This document shows, in pieces, positions 34,633 through 44,196 of a stretch of DNA of 64,000 bases. The position numbers and the translations under genes are program-made. Origin of the DNA: Zoogloea sp044344315 (GTDB lineage: Bacteria; Pseudomonadota; Gammaproteobacteria; Burkholderiales; Rhodocyclaceae); the NCBI RefSeq assembly GCF_044344315.1, contig NZ_JBIJDC010000003.1, positions 1 through 64,000 on the forward strand. The letters are read 5' to 3'. Every line of letters starts with the position of its first letter. Position 1 is the stretch's first letter. Under the pieces are notes generated by a model, which searched no databases, was not told the origin of the DNA, and was given only the letters and a program-made list of their open reading frames with translations.

Positions 34633-35943
34633 TCAGGCGCCGAAAGGATGGCGCTTCAGAATAGTCTCGTCACGTTCCGGCCCGGTGGACACCACATCAA
34701 TGGAAATCTCGCAGATCTCCTCGATGCGATGCAGATAGGCCCGGGCTTCAGGCGGCAGTGCATCCCAGGTGCGCGCACCAAAGGTGGTTCCACTCCAGCC
34801 AGGCATGGTCTCGAGAATGGGTTCGCAGCGAACCACCTCCTCCGCGCCCATCGGCAACAGGTCGATACGCTTGCCGTCCAGCATATAACCGGTGCACAGC
34901 TTGAGTTCGGTGAGCCCGTCCAGAACATCCAGCTTCGTGATGCACAAGCCCGAGACACCGTTGATGATGATCGAACGCTTCAGCGCAGCCAGATCAAGCC
35001 ATCCACAGCGACGCTTGCGGCCGGTAACGGTGCCGAACTCACGGCCAACGGTGGACATCTGGTAGCCCGGAGTACCGGGGGTCTCAAAATCCAGTTCAGT
35101 GGGGAAAGGACCGCCGCCAACGCGGGTACAGTAAGCCTTGGTAATGCCCAGCACGTAGTGCAGCCGGCCAGGGCCCACGCCAGAACCCGCAGCCGCCTGG
35201 CCGGCAACGCAGTTGCTGGAGGTCACAAACGGATAGGTACCGTGATCAATGTCGAGCAAGGTGCCCTGCGCACCCTCAAACAGCAGATTGCCCCCTGCCT
35301 TGTTGATGGCGTAAAGGTCTGCCGAAACATCGGTCACCATCGGCCGAATCTCTTCGGCATCGGCCATCGCTTGGTCGAACACGGCCTGAAACTCAACCGG
35401 TTCGGCGCCCAGATACTGGGTCAGAACGAAATTGTGATAGTCGAGTACTTCCGCCAGCTTTTCGGCAAAGCGTTTCGGATCGAACAGATCGTAGACCCTC
35501 AGGGCCCGACGGGACACCTTATCCTCATAGGTCGGGCCAATGCCCTTGCCAGTCGTACCGATCTTGTCACCGGCACTCTTCTTCGCCTCGCGCGCACGGT
35601 CGAGAGCCGAGTGATAGCCGAGAATGACCGGACAGCCCGGGCTGATCCGCAGGCGTTCCCGCACCTTGATGCCGCCAGCCTCCAGCCCACGGACTTCAGC
35701 CAGCAGGTGATGGATGTCCAGCACCACGCCATTGCCGATGTAGCACTGGACGCCTTCCCGGACGATACCGGAGGGCACCAGATTCAACTTGTACTCTGTC
35801 GTCCCGACCACAAGGGTGTGACCCGCGTTGTGCCCGCCCTGGAAGCGCACTACCCCCTGAGCCTGATCGGTCAACCAGTCAACGATCTTGCCTTTGCCTT
35901 CATCGCCCCACTGGGTACCGACCACCACTACATTCTTTGCCAT
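34633..35943 (-). CDS. purA: Adenylosuccinate synthetase
   Basis: 436 aa, full length. It joins IMP and aspartate using GTP, the first committed step to AMP. The N-terminal P-loop GTQWGDEGKGKIVDWL and the IMP/GTP motifs QGGHNAGHT and GRKRRCGWLDL are all visible. It lies 5 bp after hisZ, at the end of the hfq-hflX-hflK-hflC-DUF2065-hisZ-purA string. Confidence 0.97.
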   Translation of the reverse strand: MAKNVVVVGTQWGDEGKGKIVDWLTDQAQGVVRFQGGHNAGHTLVVGTTEYKLNLVPSGIVREGVQCYIGNGVVLDIHHLLAEVRGLEAGGIKVRERLRISPGCPVILGYHSALDRAREAKKSAGDKIGTTGKGIGPTYEDKVSRRALRVYDLFDPKRFAEKLAEVLDYHNFVLTQYLGAEPVEFQAVFDQAMADAEEIRPMVTDVSADLYAINKAGGNLLFEGAQGTLLDIDHGTYPFVTSSNCVAGQAAAGSGVGPGRLHYVLGITKAYCTRVGGGPFPTELDFETPGTPGYQMSTVGREFGTVTGRKRRCGWLDLAALKRSIIINGVSGLCITKLDVLDGLTELKLCTGYMLDGKRIDLLPMGAEEVVRCEPILETMPGWSGTTFGARTWDALPPEARAYLHRIEEICEISIDVVSTGPERDETILKRHPFGA

Positions 35944-35948
35944 TTTTC

Positions 35949-37106
35949 TTACTCTCCCTGAAGCGGTTCAACCTGCCAGGCGCCGCCCCGCAGAATTAGA
36001 TGCCGGTCACAACCGGCCTCACGCCACGTGCCTTCATGGCCGGGCAATTCAACGACTACATTCTCCCCTGCTTCGCGCAGGCGGGCTACAGCCTCGTCAA
36101 AACCTTCCGTCCCCGCGCCAGACGCGAGGATGGCGCCAGGCAGCAGTGGATCGGCAACCTGCGCAGCAAGCTCCCGCAGATCAAGGCTGAATCCGGTAGC
36201 CGGACGCCCCCGACCGAAGGCGCGGCCGACGCTGTCGTAACGCCCGCCGAGCGCCAGGGCGACAGGAGAATTCCCTCCGTAGGCCGCAAACACCACACCA
36301 CTGTGATAGTGGTAGCCGCGCAAATCGGCCAGATCAAAGCTGATGGGCAAGTCTGCCAGCTGCGTGGCCAGTTGCTCCAGGTCATCCAGCGCAGCACGAA
36401 TCTCGCCATCGTCGGGCAGCAAGGCGCGGGCCTTACCCAGCACGTCAGCAGCCCCGTAAAGCGTTGGCAAAGCCAGCAACCCGGTCCGCACTTCCGCAGC
36501 CACATCGCCAAGCAACTCATGCAGTCCGGGAAGATCCTTGGCCTGCAGGCAATCGAAAAGCGCCTCTTCCCGATCAGCCGGCAACCCCGCCTTGCGGGAC
36601 AAGGCCTTGAACAGGCCCACATGGCCCAGGTCAATCCGCGAGGTACCGACACCGGCAATGCTCAGCGTCCCGGCCAGCAGCCGGATCACTTCTGCGTCGG
36701 CTTCGAGGCCCGCGTGACCGTAAAGCTCGGCACCGAGTTGGAGAGGCTCGCGGGTTGCGGTAAGCGACGAAGGAACGGCATGGGCAACCGTGCCGCAGTA
36801 GCACAGTCGGGTCACCCCCTTGCGGTTGAGCAGATGAGCGTCGATGCGGGCGACCTGGGTCGTGATGTCGGCCCGCACCCCCATGGTACGGCCCGACAGC
36901 TGATCCACAAGCTTGAGGGTCTTCAACTGGAGATCCTGACCCGCGCCGGTCAGCAAGGACTCAAGATATTCGAGTAGCGGAGGCGCGACGAGCTGATATC
37001 CGTTCAAACGAAAGGCATCGAGCAGGCGACGGCGCAGATCTTCCAGCTTGGCAGCCTCTGCGGGCAGGGCGTCCTGGATATATTCGGGTAGAACCCAACG
37101 CAACAT
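35949..37106 (-). CDS. hisZ: ATP phosphoribosyltransferase regulatory subunit
   Basis: 385 aa class II aminoacyl-tRNA synthetase-like protein without tRNA-charging function. It starts WVLPEYIQDALPAEAAKLEDLRR and has the motif 2-like segment GVRADITTQVARIDAH and the motif 3-like GGRYDSVGRAFGRGRPATGFSLD. It pairs with the short HisG to form the first enzyme of histidine synthesis and confers feedback control; hisG itself is not in the window. It starts 12 bp after the DUF2065 gene. Confidence 0.93.
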   Translation of the reverse strand: MLRWVLPEYIQDALPAEAAKLEDLRRRLLDAFRLNGYQLVAPPLLEYLESLLTGAGQDLQLKTLKLVDQLSGRTMGVRADITTQVARIDAHLLNRKGVTRLCYCGTVAHAVPSSLTATREPLQLGAELYGHAGLEADAEVIRLLAGTLSIAGVGTSRIDLGHVGLFKALSRKAGLPADREEALFDCLQAKDLPGLHELLGDVAAEVRTGLLALPTLYGAADVLGKARALLPDDGEIRAALDDLEQLATQLADLPISFDLADLRGYHYHSGVVFAAYGGNSPVALALGGRYDSVGRAFGRGRPATGFSLDLRELAAQVADPLLPGAILASGAGTEGFDEAVARLREAGENVVVELPGHEGTWREAGCDRHLILRGGAWQVEPLQGE

Positions 37107-37118
37107 GGGTAGAGCGCC

Positions 37119-37304
37119 TCAGGAAAAGACAATCAGAATAGCGAGGCCGAGAACCATCGAACCCAGACCGACAAAACGTATTTGCCCGTCAGCCAGACGG
37201 ATCAGGCGGGCAAAAGTCTCCCGCCAGGCGGCGGGAGCGACGAAGGGAATAACGCCTTCCAGCACCAGCATCAGTGCAAAAGCGATGATCAGGGTCCTCC
37301 CCAT
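37119..37304 (-). CDS. DUF2065 small membrane protein
   Basis: 61 aa with two predicted membrane helices (about residues 5-24 and 43-60) and the conserved centre WRETFARLIRLADGQIRFVGLG. This family sits between hflC and hisZ or purA in many Beta- and Gammaproteobacteria. Function is unknown. Its ATG overlaps the hflC stop by one base (TAATG), so translation is coupled to hflC. Confidence 0.87.
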   Translation of the reverse strand: MGRTLIIAFALMLVLEGVIPFVAPAAWRETFARLIRLADGQIRFVGLGSMVLGLAILIVFS

Positions 37305-38212
37305 TACTTCCCGCTCTTGCCCGAATCGGAACCGCCGGACCGACCGCCAGCGCCCTTCAGGTACTTGAAGAACTCAGAGCTCGGCTCAACGACCATGACG
37401 TCGGACTTGCTCTTGAAGCTGCTGCGGTAGGCTTCGAGACTGCGGTAGAAGGAATAGAACTCGGGGCTCTGGCCGAAGGCCTGGGCATAGATGGCGGACG
37501 CCTTCGCATCGCCTTCACCCTTGACCATCTGGGCAGTGCGGTAAGCCTCGGCAATGATCACTTCACGCTGCTTGTCGGCATCGGCCTTGATCTTCTCTGC
37601 CTCGGCGCCCCCCTCGGAACGGAGCTCGTTGGCCACGCGCTTGCGCTCTGCCTCCATGCGCCGATAAACCGACTCGGACACTTCGGCAGGCAGGTCAACC
37701 CGCTTCAGGCGCACATCAACGATCTGAACGCCGATCTTGCGGGAATCCTGATCGGCCTTCACACGCATCTCATCCATGATCTTGTTCCGCTCGCCGGACA
37801 CCACATCATGCACCGTCCGCTTGCCGAACTCCTCGCGCAGACCGGCATTCACCGTCTGCTCAAGGCGCGTCTTCGCCCGGGCCTCATCCCCGCCGACGGA
37901 GATGTAGTAAAGCTTCGGATCAACGATGCGCCACTTGACGAAAAGATCCACCAGCACGTTCTTTTTCTCGGACGTGATGAAGCGCTCGGGCTCCGTCGTA
38001 TCGAGGGTCAGGATCCGGCTGTCAAAGTAGCGCACGTTCTGGATGAGAGGGATCTTCATGTGCAGACCCGGCTCACTGATCTGCTCCTTCACCTCACCCA
38101 ACTGGAAGACGAGGGCATGCTGACGCTGATCCACGGTAAACAAGGACATGGACAACACGGCGACGATAAACAGGCCGACGCCGACAAAAAGTGACAGGCG
38201 CTCTCTCATCAA
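37304..38212 (-). CDS. hflC: HflC, FtsH protease modulator
   Basis: 302 aa. One N-terminal membrane helix (about residues 7-25) is followed by a periplasmic SPFH/band 7 domain (VDQRQHALVFQLGEV) and a coiled coil rich in Glu, Ala and Arg (190-240). With HflK it forms the ring complex that surrounds FtsH and controls membrane-protein turnover. The ATG overlaps the hflK stop by 4 bp. Confidence 0.95.
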   Translation of the reverse strand: MMRERLSLFVGVGLFIVAVLSMSLFTVDQRQHALVFQLGEVKEQISEPGLHMKIPLIQNVRYFDSRILTLDTTEPERFITSEKKNVLVDLFVKWRIVDPKLYYISVGGDEARAKTRLEQTVNAGLREEFGKRTVHDVVSGERNKIMDEMRVKADQDSRKIGVQIVDVRLKRVDLPAEVSESVYRRMEAERKRVANELRSEGGAEAEKIKADADKQREVIIAEAYRTAQMVKGEGDAKASAIYAQAFGQSPEFYSFYRSLEAYRSSFKSKSDVMVVEPSSEFFKYLKGAGGRSGGSDSGKSGK

Positions 38213-39477
38213 CGTTCTCCCCGATCGCGATTGCGTGTGGCTTCGCGGGTTCTGGCCTCACCCGAGAGGGCATCCGCACGCGGCGGTGTAACTGAGCTCT
38301 CCGCCGCAGGTGCGACAGAGGGACGTGCCGCCTGCGCTGGATCGGCAGTCGGAGCCAAACCCGCTGCAGCGGTCGCCTGCATCAGCTTGTCGAGGGGCAG
38401 ATAAAGCAGGTTGCCGCTGCCTTTCGCATCCACCATGACCTTCGACGTGCTGGACAGGACCTGCTGCATGGTCTCGATATACATGCGCTGGCGCGTCACT
38501 TCCGGCGCCTTGGAATATTCAGTCAGGATCTGCTTGAAGCGCGAGGCATCACCCTCAGCCTGGGCGACCACCCTGCCCTTGTAGGCATCTGCCTCCTCAA
38601 GCAGACGCGAAGCGGCACCGCGGGCCCGCGGAATCACGTCGTTCGCGTAAGCCTGGCCTTCGTTTTTCTGGCGCTCACGATCCTGACCGGCCTTGACCGC
38701 ATCATCGAAAGCGGCCTGAACCTGCTCGGGAGGCTGGGCGTTCTGCATCGTCACCTTACTCACCTGGATACCCGTCGCGTAACGATCAAGGATTTCCTGG
38801 GTCAGCTTCTGGGCATTTGCGGCCACCTGCTCACGCCCTTCGTACAGTACGAAGTCCATCTTGCTCTTGCCCACGATTTCACGAACAGCAGTTTCTGCTG
38901 CCTGAATCACGGAATCGTCAGCGCCTCGGTTGTTAAACAGATACTGCTGTGGATCCTTGAGGACGTATTGCACAGCAAACTGGATGTTCACGATGTTCTC
39001 GTCGTCGGTGAGCATCAGGGCTTCCTTGAGCACCTTGTTACGCTCCGACCCCCGATAGCCGATTTCCACCGTACGCACGCCGGTCAAATTGACCAATTCG
39101 TGGGACTGCACGGGGTAAGGCAGGCGCCAGCGCAGACCCGGTTCGGTCGCTTCCAGGAAACGTCCGAACTGCAGCACGATTCCCCGCTGGCTTGCATCCA
39201 CGATGTAAAAGCCGCTGGCCAGCCAGACCACGGCACCGAAGGCAGCGATCAGCCCGATACCGCCGCCGAACTGGCGAAAATTGAATTCGGGCAGACGGTT
39301 ACCACCGTCACCACCACCGGAGCCTCCACTACGCCCGGGCTCGCGGCCAAACATGCCCGACAGGCGCCGGTTGAAGTCGCGCCACAATTCTTCGAGGTCT
39401 GGAGGACCCTGGTTATCGCCGCCGCCGCGATTGTCGCCGCCACCACGGTTGCCCCATTTGGGATCATTGAGGGACAT
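38209..39477 (-). CDS. hflK: HflK, FtsH protease modulator
   Basis: 422 aa from ATG 39475-39477 (MSLNDPKWG), the start usual in homologues; an upstream GTG would add six residues. The N-terminus is Gly/Asn/Asp-rich with a repeated NRGGGD unit, followed by a membrane helix near residue 75, the SPFH domain (YIVDASQRGIVLQFGRF), a coiled coil and a variable C-terminal tail. Partner of HflC. It lies 58 bp after hflX. Confidence 0.94.
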   Translation of the reverse strand: MSLNDPKWGNRGGGDNRGGGDNQGPPDLEELWRDFNRRLSGMFGREPGRSGGSGGGDGGNRLPEFNFRQFGGGIGLIAAFGAVVWLASGFYIVDASQRGIVLQFGRFLEATEPGLRWRLPYPVQSHELVNLTGVRTVEIGYRGSERNKVLKEALMLTDDENIVNIQFAVQYVLKDPQQYLFNNRGADDSVIQAAETAVREIVGKSKMDFVLYEGREQVAANAQKLTQEILDRYATGIQVSKVTMQNAQPPEQVQAAFDDAVKAGQDRERQKNEGQAYANDVIPRARGAASRLLEEADAYKGRVVAQAEGDASRFKQILTEYSKAPEVTRQRMYIETMQQVLSSTSKVMVDAKGSGNLLYLPLDKLMQATAAAGLAPTADPAQAARPSVAPAAESSVTPPRADALSGEARTREATRNRDRGER

Positions 39478-39535
39478 GAGAATGCCTGAGATCACGGTAT
39501 GTATCCGCTCCGGGAAGTGGGGTAACTGGAACGCG

Positions 39536-40672
39536 TCAGTATGACTCGTCCCGGGATTCCGAGATGGCTGCCAGCGCTGCCTTGTGTTTCAGGGCCACGT
39601 CTGCAAGAACCTGGCGCAACAGATCAAGCCCTTCGCCTGACCTGGCGCTGAGCAAAACGCGCGAGATGTTACCACAAGCGTCCTGCTGCACTTCCGCGCT
39701 TGCCATGCTCGCGTCGATCTTGTTCCAGACCTGGATCTGCGGAAGCATCCCTGCCCCGATCTCGTCGAGCACACCATTGACAGCCGCAATCTGTCCTTCC
39801 CTGTCATCGCTGGATGAATCGACGACATGCAGCAACAAATCGGCTGATACCGTTTCCTCAAGCGTGGCGTGAAAAGCTGCTACCAGGGAGTGAGGCAGAT
39901 CTCGAATGAATCCGACCGTATCAGAGAGGACGATGTTCCCGGCCTCACCGAGAAAAAGACGACGGGAGGTCGTATCCAGCGTTGCGAACAGCTGATCGGC
40001 GGCGTAGGCGCCCGCTTTGGTCAAGGCGTTGAAGAGCGTGGATTTTCCGGCGTTGGTGTAACCCACGAGGGACACGCTGAGCACGTCCCGCCGTTCCCGT
40101 GCCCGCCTGCGCACGGCGCGCTGACGCTCAAGAACGGCCAGCCGTCCTTTGAGCATCTTGACGCGCTCGCCCAGCAACCGGCGGTCGGTTTCGAGCTGCT
40201 TCTCACCCGGACCACGCAAACCGATGCCGCCCTTTTGCCGCTCCAGGTGGGTCCAGCCTCTGACAAGACGGGTGGAAAGGTGCTGCAACTGGGCCAACTC
40301 GACCTGCAGTTTGCCTTCATGGCTTTTGGCACGGAGGGCAAAGATGTCGAGGATCAATGCCGATCTATCGACAACCCGGCAGTTGAGCTTGCGTTCAAGA
40401 TTGCGCTGCTGGGCAGCGGTGATGTCGTGATTGAAGATGACGAGATCCGCCTCGTTCATCTGGGCGACCTGGCCGATCTCCTCAGCCTTGCCTTTGCCCA
40501 CGTAGAACGCCGGATCAGGCGCCTGCCGACGACCCTGGACAACACCCACCACACTGGCTCCCGCACTTGAAGCCAGCAGGCCAACCTCCGCGAGGCGCTC
40601 GTCGATACCGCCTTGCCCGAAATCAACCTGAACCAAAACGGCGCGGTTTCCCGCGGAGGGTCGCTCAAACAC
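39536..40672 (-). CDS. hflX: GTPase HflX
   Basis: 378 aa from GTG 40670-40672. The N-terminal HflX domain (GKGKAEEI, FNHDITAAQQRNLE) is followed by a TRAFAC GTPase domain with G1 GYTNAGKST, G3 DTVGF and G4 NKID. HflX binds the 50S subunit and splits or rescues stalled ribosomes, notably after heat stress. It lies 50 bp after hfq, the usual order. Confidence 0.95.
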   Translation of the reverse strand: MFERPSAGNRAVLVQVDFGQGGIDERLAEVGLLASSAGASVVGVVQGRRQAPDPAFYVGKGKAEEIGQVAQMNEADLVIFNHDITAAQQRNLERKLNCRVVDRSALILDIFALRAKSHEGKLQVELAQLQHLSTRLVRGWTHLERQKGGIGLRGPGEKQLETDRRLLGERVKMLKGRLAVLERQRAVRRRARERRDVLSVSLVGYTNAGKSTLFNALTKAGAYAADQLFATLDTTSRRLFLGEAGNIVLSDTVGFIRDLPHSLVAAFHATLEETVSADLLLHVVDSSSDDREGQIAAVNGVLDEIGAGMLPQIQVWNKIDASMASAEVQQDACGNISRVLLSARSGEGLDLLRQVLADVALKHKAALAAISESRDESY

Positions 40673-40722
40673 GCGTCAGCCCGCTTGATCTTCAGCCTTC
40701 AAATGGCCCTTGATGAGGGAAG

Positions 40723-40965
40723 TCAGCTTGCTGCCTCGTTTTGTTCCTGCTGGATATTGACCGGCCGTGCGGGGACCACGGTCGAGATGGCATGCTTGTA
40801 CACCATTTGGGTTACGGTGTTCTTCAACAGAACAACGTACTGATCGAAGGACTCGACCTGACCTTGCAACTTGATGCCGTTCACCAGGTAAATGGAAACC
40901 GGCACGTGCTCGCGCCGCAATGCGTTGAGGAACGGATCTTGTAAGAGTTGCCCCTTGTTGCTCAT
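40723..40965 (-). CDS. hfq: RNA chaperone Hfq
   Basis: 80 aa with a complete Sm fold: GQLLQDPFLNALRREHVPVSIYL is Sm1 and the NTVTQMVYKHAISTV region Sm2. The distal and proximal face residues (Gln8-type, YKHA) are conserved. It mediates sRNA-mRNA pairing. A promoter lies 32-61 bp upstream and AGAGG before the ATG. The short acidic C-terminal tail is usual in Betaproteobacteria. Confidence 0.97.
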   Translation of the reverse strand: MSNKGQLLQDPFLNALRREHVPVSIYLVNGIKLQGQVESFDQYVVLLKNTVTQMVYKHAISTVVPARPVNIQQEQNEAAS

Positions 40966-40996
40966 GGTAGAACCTCTATGGTTTTAGTTTGGAATA

Positions 40997-41026
40997 ATTA
41001 TAGAGCCTTTTGCTGCACTGCCACAA
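40997..41026 (-). promoter_or_regulatory. Predicted hfq promoter
   Basis: On the minus strand, TTGTGG (41021-41026), an 18-bp spacer and a perfect TATAAT (40997-41002). Initiation near 40990 would leave a leader of about 25 nt before the hfq ATG. This gives the hfq-hfl-hisZ-purA group a start independent of der. Confidence 0.7.
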
Positions 41027-41065
41027 AATGACAGCAAGCCGCTCGATGGTGTGGAAAACGGTTCT

Positions 41066-42394
41066 TCAATCCTTATTCGCGTAAGGATTGTGGGACGACT
41101 TGAATTGTATCCGCAAAGGGGTGCCCTGCAGTTTGAACGCCTCCTGGAAGCTCCGCTCCAGGAAACGCACATATGACGGTGGCACATGATCGAGCGCACT
41201 ACCATGCACCACGATCACCGGAGGATTCATCCCCCCCTGGTGGGCATAACGCATCTTGGGACGGAAGCCTCCGTGCCGAGGCGGCTGCTGGCGGACAATC
41301 GTATCGAGAAGCAGACGGGTCAGTTTGGGCGTGGACAGCTTGGTCATCGCTGCTTCGTAGGCGCCATCCACAGCCTTCAACATGGGGGCGATACCTTGGC
41401 CCTTCAAGGCTGAAACGTAAAGAAATCGCGCAAAGCCCAGGAAGGGCAGCTTGCGGGCGATATCTTCCTTGATACGCTCACGACGGTAGTCGTCCACGCT
41501 GTCCCATTTGTTCACTGCAACAACCAGCGCCCTGCCGGCTTCCACGGCAAAGCCTCCGATGTGTGCGTCCTGATCGGAAATCTCCTGGCTTGCGTCAAGC
41601 ACCAGGACAACGACATTGCATTGCTCAACAGCCTGCAGGGTCTTGATGACCGAAAACTTCTCGACTGCCTCGAAGACCTTGCCGCGTTTGCGCAGGCCCG
41701 CGGTATCGATCAGCGTGTAATGCCTGCCGTTGCGCTCGAAGGGCACCTCAATGGCATCCCGCGTGGTTCCGGGCATGTCGAAGGCAATGACTCGTTCCTC
41801 GCCGATCAGGGTATTGACCAGGGTGGACTTGCCCACGTTGGGGCGTCCGACGATGGCCACACGGGGGCCCTTTTCGTCAGGAAGCTCATCGTCCTCGTCT
41901 TCCGGAAAGGACTCCAGGATCAACTCCATCAGGGAATTGACGTTGTCGCCGTGGGCCGACGAAATACATAGCGGGTCACCGATACCCAAGGCATGAAACT
42001 CGGCCGACACCATCGCCCGGTTCATGCCCTCCGCCTTGTTCACGACCAGAAAGGTCGGGCGGCCGGCGCGACGCAGACGGCTGGCAATCTGCTCGTCGTG
42101 GGGGGTAAGCCCGGAACGGGCATCCACCATGAAAACCAGTGCATCGGCTTCGGCGATCGCCTGCTCCGCCTGCTTGGCCATCTCATGAACGATGCCATCC
42201 TTGGCCACGGGGTCGAAACCCGCGGTATCAACCACCAGGAATTCCCGTTCAAGCGCTCGCCCCATGCCGTAGCGGCGGTCCCGGGTCAAGCCAGGAAAAT
42301 CGGCGACCAGGGCATCACGCGTCTTGGTGAGGCGGTTGAAGAGGGTCGATTTGCCCACATTGGGGCGTCCTACCAGGACCAGGGTGGGTTTCAC
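41066..42394 (-). CDS. der: Ribosome-assembly GTPase Der (EngA)
   Basis: 442 aa from GTG 42392-42394, with two tandem GTPase domains (G1 GRPNVGKSTLFN and GRPNVGKSTLVN; G4 NKAE and NKWD) and a C-terminal KH-like domain. It is essential for 50S maturation. It lies 15 bp after bamB. Both P-loops look intact. Confidence 0.97.
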   Translation of the reverse strand: MKPTLVLVGRPNVGKSTLFNRLTKTRDALVADFPGLTRDRRYGMGRALEREFLVVDTAGFDPVAKDGIVHEMAKQAEQAIAEADALVFMVDARSGLTPHDEQIASRLRRAGRPTFLVVNKAEGMNRAMVSAEFHALGIGDPLCISSAHGDNVNSLMELILESFPEDEDDELPDEKGPRVAIVGRPNVGKSTLVNTLIGEERVIAFDMPGTTRDAIEVPFERNGRHYTLIDTAGLRKRGKVFEAVEKFSVIKTLQAVEQCNVVVLVLDASQEISDQDAHIGGFAVEAGRALVVAVNKWDSVDDYRRERIKEDIARKLPFLGFARFLYVSALKGQGIAPMLKAVDGAYEAAMTKLSTPKLTRLLLDTIVRQQPPRHGGFRPKMRYAHQGGMNPPVIVVHGSALDHVPPSYVRFLERSFQEAFKLQGTPLRIQFKSSHNPYANKD

Positions 42395-42409
42395 GCGTCG
42401 GCGACTCCG

Positions 42410-43546
42410 TTATTGAACGCCAAGGGCGTAAACACTTCCGTCCTGCGTTTGCACGACGATGTCGCTGCCGGCACGCTGGATATCTGCAAGAATCGGGCTG
42501 GAATCAGTGCGCTGGCGGCCTACGAGGCTGCCGTCGTCCTTGCGAAGGACATGCACATAGCCCTCGATGTCACCCACGACCACATGCTCTCCGACCACGC
42601 GGGGACGCCCCGCGCCGCGGCCGGCAAGCTGATCCTGCTTCCAGGCGCTGGCACCGGTGGACAGATCGAGGGCATGTACGGCCCCCTTCGCATCGGTGAC
42701 GAAAACCTGCCGTCCATCCTGGTCGAGCCCCTTCGAGCTGGACATGTCCCGCGTCCACAAGGTGGAGCCGTTGGCCAGATCGAAGCAGGCAATACGCCCC
42801 TGATAGGCCACCGCGCACGCTGCACGGGCCCCCAGTACCGGAAGGCTGGTGATGTCGGCAATCCGTTCGAGCTCGGTGGCACCTCGCGGAACGGCCACGG
42901 CGCCTTCCCACATCAGGCTGCCATTGACTGCGCTGACGGCCACCAGTTTGCCGCCCGGGAAGCCGGCAAAGACCGCATTCCCTTCGAGCACCACGCCCGC
43001 TGAATTGCGCAGGGAGAGCGCAGGCAGGGCGCGCTGGTAAACCCAGCGCCGTTTGCCGTCCGCCGGATCAAGCCCAAAAAGGCGGCTATCTGCACTACGC
43101 ACCACCACTATCCCGTCAGACAGCACCGGGGCAGCGAGAATCTCCGCATTGACCGACACCCGCCACTTGATCTGGCCCGACTCCGCGTCCAGGGCAATAA
43201 CCTCACCCTTGGGCGAGCCCACCACAACCAATCGACTGTTGGCACCCACGCCGCCGGAAATCGGAGTGTCGACCGAAGTCTTCCAGACACTCCGCCCGGC
43301 TTGCAGGCGGACGACAGTGCCATCCCCTGCCGCTGCAAAAACCGCATCGCCGGAAACCGCCGGCTGAAAAACGAAACGACCTGCCCCACCGACGCGCCCC
43401 TTCCAGGTCTCGGTCGCATTCACGGAACTGGTCAGCGGCTTGAGCGACGGGATCTTGGTGTTCGACGAGGAAAACGGATTCAGGGACGAACACGCACCCA
43501 GGCACAAGGCACCCGCCAGGATCAGCGCCAGGCGGTGCGCCCTCAT
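42410..43546 (-). CDS. bamB: Outer-membrane assembly lipoprotein BamB
   Basis: 378 aa. The lipoprotein signal has lipobox LGAC (Cys19), followed by PQQ-like beta-propeller repeats such as VFVTDAKGAVHALDLSTG and VVGDIEGYVHVLRKDDG. BamB is part of the BAM complex that inserts beta-barrel proteins. The ATG overlaps the yfgM stop by 4 bp. hisS-yfgM-bamB-der is a widely conserved string. Confidence 0.95.
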   Translation of the reverse strand: MRAHRLALILAGALCLGACSSLNPFSSSNTKIPSLKPLTSSVNATETWKGRVGGAGRFVFQPAVSGDAVFAAAGDGTVVRLQAGRSVWKTSVDTPISGGVGANSRLVVVGSPKGEVIALDAESGQIKWRVSVNAEILAAPVLSDGIVVVRSADSRLFGLDPADGKRRWVYQRALPALSLRNSAGVVLEGNAVFAGFPGGKLVAVSAVNGSLMWEGAVAVPRGATELERIADITSLPVLGARAACAVAYQGRIACFDLANGSTLWTRDMSSSKGLDQDGRQVFVTDAKGAVHALDLSTGASAWKQDQLAGRGAGRPRVVGEHVVVGDIEGYVHVLRKDDGSLVGRQRTDSSPILADIQRAGSDIVVQTQDGSVYALGVQ

Positions 43547-44196
43547 TGGGCACCCCCGACGGCATCAAGCTTGGCCTGGGCAATTTCACGCAGGGTGGAA
43601 GCCTCGGGCTTCACTGCCGTAGCCAGTGCATCGACAGCGGCCTTGTAGGCCGCCCGCGCCTCGGCTGGCTTGCCCTGGGCCACCAGGATGTCACCCTTCA
43701 GATCGGCGAAACGGGCCGCCAGATCGGCATCGACCGGAGCCTGGAGCTGCGCCAGGGCCTCGTCATAGGCCTTCTCGTCAAGCAGTACGGTAGCCAGACG
43801 CAGCCGCGCCAGGTTGCGCAGGGCCGGATCGTTGGCTTTCTCGGCCGCCCAGGCGAGGGGCACGCGGGCGTTCTTCAGATCGCCGGCATCGCTCTGCACC
43901 TTGGCAGACAGCAGGGCTGCCAGGTCGGCGTAGGGGGTGCCGCTGTACTTCTCGATGATCGCCCCGGTTACTTCCCGGGCCTTCTGGGCATTGTGCTCGA
44001 CAGCAGCCTGCTGCACGACCGCATAGAGGGCCGAAGCCTCGGCGCCTTGCTGGCCCCGGTACCAGTTCCAGCCCTGCCAGCCCACCGAGGCCAGGGCCGC
44101 AACCACGGCGACCGCTGTCACAACGGTGCCATAGCTCTCCCACCAGCCCTTGATCTGGGAAATCTGTTCCTGTTCTTCGAGGTCAAATGCTGCCAT
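43543..44196 (-). CDS. YfgM-type tetratricopeptide membrane protein
   Basis: 217 aa from ATG 44194-44196 (MAAFDLEEQEQISQIKGWW); the longer frame upstream lies inside hisS and is not protein-like. One membrane helix (about residues 23-42) is followed by a periplasmic TPR domain (TPR_21). In E. coli YfgM is an ancillary SecYEG subunit that links to periplasmic chaperones. The start overlaps the hisS 3' end by 14 bp. Confidence 0.88.
   Translation of the reverse strand: MAAFDLEEQEQISQIKGWWESYGTVVTAVAVVAALASVGWQGWNWYRGQQGAEASALYAVVQQAAVEHNAQKAREVTGAIIEKYSGTPYADLAALLSAKVQSDAGDLKNARVPLAWAAEKANDPALRNLARLRLATVLLDEKAYDEALAQLQAPVDADLAARFADLKGDILVAQGKPAEARAAYKAAVDALATAVKPEASTLREIAQAKLDAVGGAQ

Noticed and set aside
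34187..34664. Short open frames across the tRNA genes
   Set aside because: They translate the tRNAs themselves; the near-identical N-termini come from the duplicated tRNA.
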